Positions 23,971-33,103 of a stretch of 64,000 nt of DNA are shown in pieces. The position numbers were made by a program, and so were the translations under genes. The stretch is from contig JAQFWX010000081.1 of assembly GCA_027605045.1 (NCBI GenBank), positions 62,001-126,000 on the forward strand. The letters run 5' to 3'. Position 1 is the stretch's first letter; the number at the start of each line of letters is the position of its first letter. The notes below the pieces were generated by a model. That model had not been told where the DNA came from. It did no database searches and saw only the letters and a list, made by a program, of their open reading frames with translations. The DNA is from Phallus indusiatus. Its lineage: Eukaryota; Basidiomycota; Agaricomycetes; Phallales; Phallaceae.

Positions 23971-25109
23971 CTGAGGCCAAAATAGGGAAGAAGTATAATT
24001 ATCACCACAATTGTTATAAAGTATTGGTATTAAACTTTTAGTCATATATTATTCTATATTGAATGAATATTTTCAATGCTAACCATAACATAAATATATT
24101 GTTTTATTATTGCCAAAACCTCATTCTTCTACAGGACTGCACTGTCCTTTTTTACAGACACCTGTCAGCTTTTATTTTATGTTTTTCTAATGAAAGATGT
24201 TTATTTGATCCTTATATAGTGTTTTAAGTAGCTATATGTAAAAAAATGTCATACTGAGGGTCACTGTATGGTATTTAGTGCATGTTGTCCTCCTTGTATG
24301 CACACCATTTTTTTAATTATCACGCCCTGGTGCTAATTATATTGAAATTAACGTTGGATTCAAGCTTATAGTAATATACTCCAACTATTTACAAGTAGGG
24401 TTACCATGATTTCAGTCTCTGGTGGGCTGAGAGGAACATTTAACTTCAGTGGTTACCCACAGAAATTGACATGATCCTTGTTTGTCTAGAGAAGGTGTTA
24501 TAAATGGGTGAGAGGGCCTCATTATCATTTCTAAATATTCAAAAAAGTACTCTGATCACAAAAGATTAATAGTTTCTATCAAATCAATGCCATGTATTTC
24601 TGGATTATTCCGGTCTCCAGCTAGGCTGGCATACCCGAAAAAACCTGATTTGTACCCAAGCCATAAATGTATTTACACTGGAGTCATGCTTAACATAATT
24701 AACACATATTATTTCAGATTACACAGTAGTTTTAGCGAAGAAAAAAATACAGCAAGGGTCTGTAGAAAAGTACTAAAACAAGGCCTTTTGACAGTGTAAT
24801 TAACATGAAAACAACAGGCCTGGTCAATATTATCCACCAAGAACCATCTTAAATACATAATTTAATAAGTTAAAATGTATCCCAATTATATAATGTTATT
24901 TTGTTTCTGATAAATTATATGATGACATAGTAAAGACACTTCCCGGGCATGATCTCCACAAATGATTCATAATTAGCCTCAGGATAAAATAATAGCAATG
25001 GATATCATAGAAATAGATTACTATAACATATATCAGCAATATATAATTTTTCCAGACCCATGAGACACAGAAATCGGTTCGGAATATATGTATTTGTGAC
25101 TTTTCCACA

Positions 25110-25323
25110 CTTCGAGCAAAACTGTACACATGAACCTGTACTGTAAAAGTCTAAATATCTTGAAAACCGTTGATTTTCACACTTCAAATTAATATTGAAT
25201 AATTTAGATATTATGATAAACTATATACACAAATATTTTCAGGATTTTTACTATTTTATTTGGCCAGCTATTCGTGTTGCGCGCGAAAAGTGACAGACGC
25301 GTGTACGGTTTTGCGCGTCACTG
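25110..25323 (-). repeat. Right terminal inverted repeat of the transposon
   Basis: The complement of the left end. It ends CGCGCGTCACTG-side, next to the second TA. Confidence 0.8.
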
Positions 25324-25599
25324 TATGTTGATCAGTGAGCTGGAGGATTTCTTCCTTGTCTGACGGATACAGTTCCAACAATCTTTCACGAGTTACAATG
25401 GTCATTTAGTGCGACAGGTTAAAAAAATTTAAGGGTAGAAGTTAGAGCTGACATACAGCTAGTTAACAAAGGCGGTTGAAGTAGCAGTTGTGTGAGTGAA
25501 TTTGAAGAAAGTTTGCGAGTTTGGAGGACTTGCAGATGCAAATGAAAGTTGCGACTTGACCAGGGAGCATATTAACCGCCTTTTATGCATTTCTATGAG

Positions 25600-27429
25600 T
25601 CGATAAAATTCGAAAAAAAAGCTCACGTATCAGGGGGAATGATTACTCAACTGTCATGATGGTCCGAATAGAAGCAAGCTAATTCATAAGGTTAATGTCT
25701 AAGCCCATCTTTGAGGCACAAACAAGGCCCCTTTTCCGGGTATTATCTGTATATACACGTGTGTTAGACATCCTGTGTGATACTTCAAGAGATTTCTAGC
25801 GATTTTCACTGAGGGAATCTATATATCGTTCACTACTTTTGACATCTTCTAGTGGTATGAGTATATGCGGCATCAACCGAAAATTGTCATGACCGTCGAC
25901 GTTGAGACTCTTCCTGTAGGCTATAAAGGACAAACACGTTCTGAGAAAATACATTCCATCGTCTCTCAAACTTCAGAGTTTTACTGCAGTGGGATTTATT
26001 TGGAATGGTAAGGGGCTTATAGTACCATCAAAGGAGCAGTACAATAAGGCCCCGGCCCGTACCTTTTTGCATATGTATACTCCTTAGTAAATAGGACCAA
26101 ACTGTCTGGCGAGAAAAATACCTTGTAGCCATGACATTCTTCTGGTTCATTTCTTACTGGCACATTCAATATATCGGAACACTCTTAATACCGGGATTGG
26201 GATGTTATGATGTTTGACAATCAGATTAGTGCATCCTGCCCTTGCTTTTCTTTAACAATTTAGCCTGACAGGATTTCTCTTTCTGTCGTTAAAAAAACGA
26301 GATATATGAACTAATAGTGTAGCTTTACAATTATTAAATTTTGGCATGTCTTGCCTGGGTTCGAGGGTGCCAGGCAAGGGAAAGCATTTCAATCAACATT
26401 GACACGTTATGCAGATGGGGACGCTATTAGAAAGGCAATAAAGCTCGACTGAGGAAAGACCGCCTAATAAGCACCATGTTCAGACCTTCAACTTCAGGCC
26501 TAGACTCCACGGAATCAAATTTTTTGCCTTGGACGACATCGACAGTTACACTGTCGAAAACAAGGGCGCCAGGACGGCACGAAGAAAACACCGACGTCTG
26601 TTCCCGTCTAGTGGAATCGCGCGGCCGTAAACAAATACTCTAATTGGACCACTACACAACTTTGACCCTCATGTATGCGTGTTCACGAAAAAATGGAAAT
26701 TATTTATAGCATTGACTTATCGGACGGTTGTTAATTCTGACGTCTTTGTGATTCTTTTCCGCAATGTCTTTAACTCCTTTCGCTTAATTTTTATACTATC
26801 TGAGGTCTCTAAGTTTCCTTGTTCTTTGTATGACATTTAGGACCTGGGTCGCCAAATTTAACTTATTGACACTAGCACGAATATCAAGCAACACGTTAGA
26901 GAATGGAGCTGGTTACTAGTTCGCAGGTCATGTAACGTACTAGCTTCTATAATCAAACTTGGGACAAAGTACTGATAGGATACATATGTAGGCTGTCGTT
27001 TGGTCCATAGGTATGTAAGTAATATAATTAGTATATGCTTGCTCAATCCAATATAATAGTTTCCTCCAACAACCTCCACTACTTGTATATGTCAAAGATG
27101 TCAGAGCAATAGACAGCTTTCAACCCGTGAGACAAAAATTAATCTAATCTCTACAAACACCTGATCTTCAAGAAACCACAGGGATATTTGGTTTGTTTTG
27201 GGCTCACGGCTTCTCAGTTGGTTTAAACAAACACTTGTTGCAGCTTCAAATCAAATGGCACACAATGCATATCAACCGAAACCCTGCTTTGTATATAGCA
27301 TGATGGGTCAACAACTTAGGAATACAAAATTTCCATAATCAATGAACACAATAATCACATCGAACAATTTTCAGATCATATTTCTCACAGATTACAAGTG
27401 AAATATGCAAATGTATCCCAGGAATTGCA
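25600..27429. other. Gene-poor stretch between family copies B and C
   Basis: The part next to 25600 is the promoter of copy B. A 56-codon frame starting near 26476 and a 73-codon minus frame at 26858-27079 show no domain. A perfect 9-bp stem with an 11-nt loop is at 26350-26378 (CTTGCCTGG / CCAGGCAAG). No supported gene. Confidence 0.45.
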
Positions 27430-27796
27430 CGGCACAACGGATCCATCGTCCGAGATATACGTGTAAATTCTTCCTGCCACGATTCTCAAGGTGATGGCCA
27501 TTTCTGATAGGGCTACGTTATATGATATTCAGGGAGCCAACTCCGGAATTGACATAGCCTATAGCCTTTCAAATTACAGAATAGCGCACCTCCACTGCCC
27601 TCATCTCAGGTCGTGTATAGTGTGTGATTTGCAGTCACGCACGGGGTGGCTTTAATGACTATGCTCCCTCTATTTGCTTGATATTTCCAAGCATGAATTT
27701 GGTGATTTTACCCAGCTCTCCGTCCGAGATCTGACTGATCCCTTCATTGTCATGAGGGAAAGCTGATAATACTACGGCTTCACGAATTATGGGCAC
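27430..27796 (-). pseudogene. Small-protein family copy C, heavily decayed
   Basis: The leader intron is still visible (27845-27797, GTATGT...CAG), but the codon after it is GTG rather than ATG. The N-terminal motif is recognisable (REAVVLSAF, then GISQISDGELGKITKF). Further on the family is seen only in pieces in shifted frames, with several stops: IVIKA, NHTLYTT, EGSGG, LKGYR, and an RIS-like remnant of the YIS motif. A TATA-like TATAAAAGA lies at 27947-27957. Promoter and upstream sequence are similar to those of copy E, so C and E arose by duplication. No product expected. Confidence 0.75.
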
Positions 27797-28079
27797 CTGA
27801 TGGTAATATGTAGAAATCAACTTACCAAGATAATAGTTCACATACCGTTATTCGAGTGATTTCACGCGAAGAGACACTTGTGATGGAGATGAAGATGACA
27901 GCTGCGAGTAGACTGAGGCCTACTAGGTGAAAAGGACTTTTGAGATCTTTTATACATTTCAGAAGGCCCCGACTCGGACTTACTGATAAAAACTCCTAAA
28001 TGAGCTTCTAGGTTATCACCAAAGAAGTCGTTTTCAAGTCCTATGATATACGCAACGGTGCCAACAAATTCGGCACCAG

Positions 28080-28327
28080 AGTGAAGAGACCTCCCTAGTC
28101 ATAATCCAAAAATGTTCAGATTTTACCACGTTGGCCGCAGCTCGGAAGGCAAGCATGTTTCCGAAGAATATGCTCTTTAGCTATTGGCGCAACTACCGTT
28201 CTTTCGTTCCGTTACTGAATACAGGTGGTACTAGATATGCTTTGCCCTAACCATTTCAAGTATTTGCTTTTACCGAGCCCCCGTTCTCCAGGGGCGTGTC
28301 CGTATGCTATTCGTGTGCGAGTAGAAC
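28080..28327. other. Upstream homology shared with copy E
   Basis: On the minus strand, scattered blocks here (for example GCTGCGGCCAACGTGGTAAA and CAGTAACGGAACGAAA) resemble blocks upstream of copy E at 33200-33320. This suggests the duplication that made C and E carried at least 400 bp of promoter DNA. Confidence 0.4.
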
Positions 28328-28577
28328 TTATTATTACGCCGTTTCCTTAGGTACGCTAAGTTAAGGCTCCTTTTGTCACCATCGTTGGTAGTGTAGATAC
28401 TGAGTCGCCGCTACACGGTGCGCAGACTCAATATACGAAGAATAAAACTGAATTATTATTACGCCGTTTCCTTAGGTACGCTAAGTTAAGGCTCCTTTTG
28501 TCACCATCGTTGGTAGTGTAGATACTGAGTCGCCGCTACACGGTGCGCAGACTCAATATACGAAGAATAAAACTGAA
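28328..28577 (+). repeat. Perfect tandem duplication, unit 125 bp, two copies
   Basis: 28328-28452 and 28453-28577 appear identical. The unit contains TTATTATTACGCC at one end and AATAAAACTGAA at the other. No coding sense. It may be part of a mobile-element end (polyA-signal-like AATAAAA) or a recent replication-slip duplication. Confidence 0.8.
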
Positions 28578-28884
28578 GTGTGAAAAGATGATTTAATTCG
28601 AACAGAAGTGTGAGGATTAAATACATAAATCTCTGGGGACCGTAATGTAAATTAGGGACTAATAAAATGAGGACAGAAATATGAGGACAAGACGTTAAGG
28701 ACGATAGGACTCTAACGGGCGCTAAACGACTCCGTGTAGGGAGCGTAGCTCCCTTACAGTAGATCGTACTACGCACTTCTGGATAGGATTGTACCGGCAA
28801 GACAAGCCGGGTTTTGGACACTCAACGTTCAACGCCGATGAATGTGGTCTCCATCCCGCATGCTGCATCTGTCAAGACTTAAAA
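28578..28884. other. No gene seen
   Basis: Sequence following the tandem repeat. A small hairpin (GGGAG CGTAG CTCCC) is at about 28739-28753. It could belong to the same unidentified element as the tandem repeat. Confidence 0.35.
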
Positions 28885-29150
28885 ACAAAGACTAACGAAT
28901 CTCTGCATCAGAACCCCAAGGCTTTCAAACTTCATTTTCTGGGACATCAGTTCCCGTTACCCTTTCGACTACAATGATTTTGCGGGCTTGAATCTTTGTG
29001 GCGGGCCAGAGTGGCTCCTCGTTTGCCGCTGCCGCTAATAGGGATTCGTTGACAACAATTTCTGGTGACGCGGCAATGTGAAAAGTTGTGTTTATTCTCC
29101 GGATATCCAAAATAAAAGACGCAAGCCAAACGCAATCATTCTTTCCTCTG
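28885..29150 (-). pseudogene. Decayed fragment of the TPR-CCCH gene
   Basis: Read on the plus strand, blocks here match the 3' part of the gene at 21509-22980 in the same order and orientation. One block with CTCTGCATC...CCCAAGGCTTT corresponds to 21590-21612, another with CTTTCGAC..ATGAT..GATCTTTGTGG corresponds to 21779-21818, and one with ATAAAAGA.GCAA..TTTCCTCT corresponds to 22038-22066. About 170 bp between the first two blocks are missing and frames are broken. It is a dead, internally deleted duplicate dropped into the accessory island. Confidence 0.7.
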
Positions 29151-29820
29151 TTATACGACCTGATATGACCTTAGACTGTGAGTGGCAAGTGCTGGGCTGA
29201 TGGCTGAGCGCTGACTCCTGAGCAATGCCAGGGTTAATGGCCTCGAAAATATTCCCGGACGACCGAAATGGCTATGCTCTACCAAATTAGTCAAAGAATA
29301 TTTGAGACTAAAAAGGACGGTGAGTGTCATATTGGCAATGATGGCCCGAAAACGAACAGAAGGCATATCGCTTTCAACGGCTTCTCAGTTCGTCAGATTT
29401 GACAGATCTTCTCATGCAGTGCTAAAGCTGGCAACAGATTCAAAAGGATCTAGTGTGAGTTCTACGGTGCTGGAATGCAGCTACTATGATTCGCCTCATG
29501 GTTGCGTGAGGGGGTCCCATAATAAACCATCTCAGACCAAGACAGTGTTGTATTAATAAACGAACGCTGGATGTTTGCTCAACAGTGCTGACATTGCTGA
29601 ATAACGAGCCTGAGTATTAGGTCAAATATATGGATATCTCTTATTCGGGGAAAAAATGCTATTTCAAGTATACTTCAAAGCGCAGCTTTACAAAATTATC
29701 CTGAGATTGGATCTGAAAAGCCGAAAGAAACCTACCAAGAACTTATTATGACGGTGTCCTGTTTAGTGTGTTCCCTAACACACTCAGCGCTGGCAAAAGA
29801 GTACACAACATATAATGCAT
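29151..29820. other. Intergenic, no supported gene
   Basis: A plus-strand frame at 29302-29556 has no domain or splice context. Nothing else seen. Confidence 0.4.
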
Positions 29821-30424
29821 ATGAGGTAGGCGAGGGCCGACAGGGCGGCGGGGACCAAAGCTTGGATTTTTTACCCCCGCGAAGGCTCATCCTGTTAAAT
29901 AAATCCAACATGACAAGTTGATATTTCTCATGCATCATGGGTTACATATATGAATGTATGGCTGCAAATGAGTCATATAAAATATTACTATTATCACTAT
30001 AAGTTGGAGTTTGAATTGTGAAAGCTAAACCCAACTCCTGCTCAACTCGAGCCCAATTAGACAAAACAGCTGCCGGAACGCGGCACAATGTGCCGCGTTC
30101 CACGCACCAAAAATTACATAAAAGTTACTCGTCAATGATGACGCAAATAGGTCACATGATATCCTTATATAATCTACTCGGCTGTTCCTGAAATGCTCAC
30201 TTTCAAGCATTATATCTCAATAACTATCTGAATAATTACCCTCGAAAAATCGTCTAGAAATACTTCATGAGCCAATTTACCATAATATACAAAGTTGAAT
30301 CTTATTAAACTATATTGAACTAAAATGTTTCCTACGAAGGCATGTGATCTTCCCTTTTGGGCGCCTAATTCACTACACGAAATTTTTTACAAACCCTAAG
30401 GAACCAAAGACAAGCTTTGGTAAT
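29821..30424 (+). repeat. Left arm of a 604-bp inverted repeat
   Basis: 604 bp that recur as the complement at 36185-36788. I found two base differences, one of them the central base of a palindrome. Near both ends of the unit is the string ACCAAAGCTTG in opposite orientation, so the unit might be a small transposon in its own right. No clear target-site duplication was found around this arm. No coding capacity. Confidence 0.9.
30075..30101. repeat. Perfect 27-bp palindrome inside the repeat arm
   Basis: GGAACGCGGCACA, one A, then TGTGCCGCGTTCC: a 13-bp perfect stem with a single-base centre. The same structure is at 36508-36534 in the other arm. Confidence 0.85.
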
Positions 30425-30505
30425 AACAAGATTTACATAACAACGACAAACAAGGGCATGTGATACAGATGGTTATGTAGTTAGGGTTCGTAACGCTTAG
30501 GTGAT

Positions 30506-30889
30506 CTAAGCGAACGTTCCATCGGCATTGCTTGGCTTAATGGATGAGTCATTTGTGATGTACTTGTAAGTCTTTGAATCGACTTTGAGGATAATTGACG
30601 TTGATTGAATGTCGACATTATAAGCTGTATTGGAAGAAAACCTTGGAATATCGTCGGGCCTGTAACCCTTCGCGCCCGAAGACAGTTTGCCACCACTGCC
30701 CACGTTATCCTCCTTCTTGGTGGCCAACGTGTGGCCCTTGTCGACTGTGATGGTACTACCGGAATCACATTCGTCACTCTTTCCATCTAAGAAATCGTTG
30801 ATTTCTTGTAGGTCTTCAGCAGAGAGCTTGGAAATCCTTTCGCTATGTTCGGGGTACAGCGTTAACAGGTGGTCGCGAGTTATAGACAT
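30506..30889 (-). CDS. Small-protein family copy D, intact
   Basis: An intact member: 127 residues from the ATG at 30889. A 57-bp intron (30946-30890, GTATGT...CCAG) ends directly at the ATG, so the upstream in-frame ATG at 30919 lies in the intron and is not used. Residues 1-36 form a predicted helical part (MSITRDHLLTLYPEHSERIS, then KLSAEDLQEINDFL). Residues about 45-127 form a predicted beta-rich part (GSTITVDKGHTL, GAKGYRPDDIPRF, AYNVDIQST, TYKYITNDSSI). No Cys in the second part, no signal peptide, no membrane segment. It does not match a family I can name; cytosolic, function unknown. It lies between the arms of the 604-bp inverted repeat. Confidence 0.8.
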   Translation of the reverse strand: MSITRDHLLTLYPEHSERISKLSAEDLQEINDFLDGKSDECDSGSTITVDKGHTLATKKEDNVGSGGKLSSGAKGYRPDDIPRFSSNTAYNVDIQSTSIILKVDSKTYKYITNDSSIKPSNADGTFA

Positions 30890-31053
30890 CTGGCACAATG
30901 TGGTAAACAGCATCCTCATTCGTTGACAGTGTCAAAATTGACATACCAGTAGTCAGCGGCTTGAGTAGCAGTTATTTGGGTAAATTTGAAGACGTTTGCA
31001 AGCTTGCAAGAGTTGAAGGCTAGCAACTGTTCCAACCAAGGAAAATAAGGACG

Positions 31054-31064
31054 CCTTTTATGCA
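31054..31064 (-). promoter_or_regulatory. TATA box of family copy D
   Basis: On the minus strand, TGCATAAAAGG is preceded by TTTATTGACTTTCTGAAA, which resembles the stretch before the TATA of copy B. It is 108 bp upstream of the leader-intron donor. Confidence 0.65.
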
Positions 31065-31099
31065 TTTCAGAAAGTCAATAAATTGGGATTAAAGTTTAC

Positions 31100-32508
31100 G
31101 ATATCTACGGACAATCATTCATCTGTCATGGAACACAGGATAATGGCGGATGTATTTCTAGGGCTCACGTCTACACCTATCTCCGAAACGAGGGTCCTTT
31201 TACAAGTATTAAAAATACATGTGTTATCTGTGTGAAATCTGAAAACTACATGGGGTTTTCGGCATTATTTTGAGCCATTTTTCTAATTCCCCGACATTTG
31301 CGGTTCTGCCAGTCTCGGTACAAGATACGGTCATAGATAATGAACAAGCTCTGAGCAATTGTCTTCACGTGTAGAGTTACAGTTGTATCACGGCAAAGTT
31401 GTAAGCTATGTACATGTTTTTGTCGAATAGGAGAATTCTTGGGTAGCAGAATAACACGAGCTATTTTGTCATTCTCCGGTTCAAGGAAACACATTGACTT
31501 GGTAATCTTAATTTTTCGGCGTGTGAGTGGGAAGAAACGCTTCATGTTTAGTTATGTAACAAGCTATTGACATGTATTTATGGACGTTATTTGATAAAGA
31601 ATCACTACCTTTATACCTATAATAGAACAAGACAGTAAGACCGTTCCACTGGGACTGTTCTGGATATCATCTTTATTGTTATTATTGTTATTATAATTAT
31701 AATTAAGTGACCAATATATAATCGCCGCCGCTTCGTGCCTTACAATGGTGCATGTGATGGTTTTGAGGATATGTAAGAATTGTGGCACAACAGTATTTGC
31801 TTTTTACTAGAAAGGGTTTTTTAAAAAATCTGAGCGGTAAAAGAATATGTCCAAAGGATTAATACAAGTAGCTAATGATCATTGCCAATCATGGCACATC
31901 ATGATGCATATAACTTAGTATATAAGCAGACGTGAGATAAAGTAAACAGGCTAAACTAAGATACAGACAGGAGACATATTGAGAAATTATCAGGTGATTC
32001 TGTTGAACAGCCAGAAAACAACAGCGATTCCCTTCAGAAAGCAACGCATACATAGGATATATTTGCATCTCCGAGTCATGTGAACTGCGAAACGAGACCG
32101 GTATCCATACCTTACAGCGCCATTTCCATCATTTATCAAGGGAAAACAAACGGCGTTATGAGGAACACTGTTAAGCGTCGCTGTCGCAGTCAGCCGCTGC
32201 ATGGCACCAAAAATTTGAAATCTCAGGAAATCGCCGAAGATATTGGGTTCTCCCGGGTAACGCGCGTTAGCACGATACTAGGAAGAAGTCCCAGAATAAC
32301 CCTATTAAAAGATCAAAAAGGGTTTCTTTAGGATAGAATAGGAACGCATAAACGTCTTAAAACGTCAGTCGCAGAAATGATACCCACAACCCTATTAAGT
32401 AAGTTCATTCCACAAAAAGCCAACCATAACCTATTTATCTCGCATAGGTCGAACACGATATTTACATGATTTCAACAAACTCAAGGTCACATTATACAAA
32501 TTTCCAGG
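31100..32508. other. No supported gene
   Basis: A 99-codon minus-strand frame with a real ATG (31246-31545) is basic and has no recognisable domain; it could be a chance frame. A trinucleotide-like ATT/GTT run lies at about 31670-31705. The last part is downstream of copy E. Confidence 0.4.
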
Positions 32509-32918
32509 TCATATCTGATCTATGAGAATATACCCGACGAGGCTGCTCGACGCAACGGATCCATCATCTGAAATGTAGGTGTAAGTCCCTCCTGAGGCGT
32601 ATAAGGTGATGGTCGTTCCTGATAGGGTTACGCTGTTTGATACTCCGGGTGCGAATTTTGGAATTGACATAGATCTATAGCCCTTTGTATCAGAGGATAG
32701 CGAAGTTCCACTGCCATCGTTACTCTTGTTTGTCGTGTCCAATGTGTGGCTCGAAGTGTTGGCTTTGATGACTATGGTACTCCCTCTTCTGCCTTGGTAT
32801 TGTTGGATATCTCCACTCAAAATTTGTTGACATCGCCTGGTTCTTCGTCTGAGATCTGACTGGTCCCTTCACTGCCTTCTGGGAAAGCTGATAACAATGC
32901 TTCACGAGTTATGGGCAT
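32509..32918 (-). pseudogene. Small-protein family copy E, frameshifted
   Basis: From the ATG at 32918 the N-terminal part (MPITREALLSAFPEGSE, then TSQISDEEPGDVNKF) reads for 33 codons to a stop. At a run of four T (minus strand; 32819-32822) one missing base would carry the frame on as LSGDIQQY and the C-terminal domain GSTIVIKANTSSHTLDTT, SIPKFAPGVSNSVTL, TYTYISDDGS, ending at 32509. The leader-intron donor (GTACGT at 32978) is present, but the expected AG before the ATG is not (CTGGG). So either two lesions, or one lesion plus an assembly error. The promoter TATA is at 33091-33103. Confidence 0.7.
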
Positions 32919-33103
32919 CCCAGTGATGATAGCATGTTACATGTAGGGAGAACTTTGCTACGATAACAGACGACGTACCGTTACTTAAGAAATTCAAAGT
33001 GTACTACTTTCGAAAAAAAAAGAAGGGAAACTTGTAATGAAGATGAAAATGACGGCTGCGAGTCGGCTCCTGGGGAGGAAAAGCTATCGGCGCTTTTTAT
33101 ACC

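Larger units (their letters stand above)
23761..25323. mobile_element. Non-autonomous Tc1/mariner-like transposon with long terminal inverted repeats
   Basis: A 1563 bp AT-rich element flanked by TA on both sides (23759-23760, 25324-25325). Both ends begin CAGTGACGCGCAAAACCG. The first 68 or so bases of the two ends differ at only about two positions, and weaker inverted similarity continues for about 200 bp, including a shared GTGTACAGTTTTGC string at 23952-23965 and its complement near 25110-25125. The TA duplication and CAGT end suit the Tc1/mariner superfamily. No transposase-like frame is inside, so it must have been moved by an enzyme encoded elsewhere. It sits in the coding region of family copy B. 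Confidence 0.85.
23430..25405 (-). pseudogene. Small-protein family copy B, split by a transposon
   Basis: The coding sequence starts at 25405 and runs to 25326 (TRERLLELYPSDKEEILQLT), is broken by the element at 23761-25323, and resumes from 23758 to 23430 (GINHFLNGG, HQIKTTKAVNEGGGDGVA, PGEIPKYNNGTEYELTF). If the element and one copy of its TA duplication are ignored, the two halves join exactly in frame as LTDQHIDGINHFL, matching the intact copies D and F. Promoter and leader are also family-like: a TATA string at 25579-25589, and a leader-intron donor at 25456. The acceptor next to the ATG reads TAA instead of TAG, a second lesion. As it stands the gene would make a short fragment ending inside the transposon. 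Confidence 0.8.

Noticed and set aside
23761..25323. An LTR retrotransposon or Helitron as the source of the 1.56 kb insertion
   Set aside because: Ends are inverted, not direct, repeats and the duplication is TA, so a cut-and-paste DNA transposon fits.
30025..30210. 61-codon frame in the repeat arm, also at 36399-36584
   Set aside because: It exists in both arms only because the DNA is repeated, spans the palindrome, and has no domain; its one difference is the palindrome centre.
30889..30919. Upstream ATG start for copy D
   Set aside because: It lies within the leader intron (GTATGT...CCAG) shared by the family.
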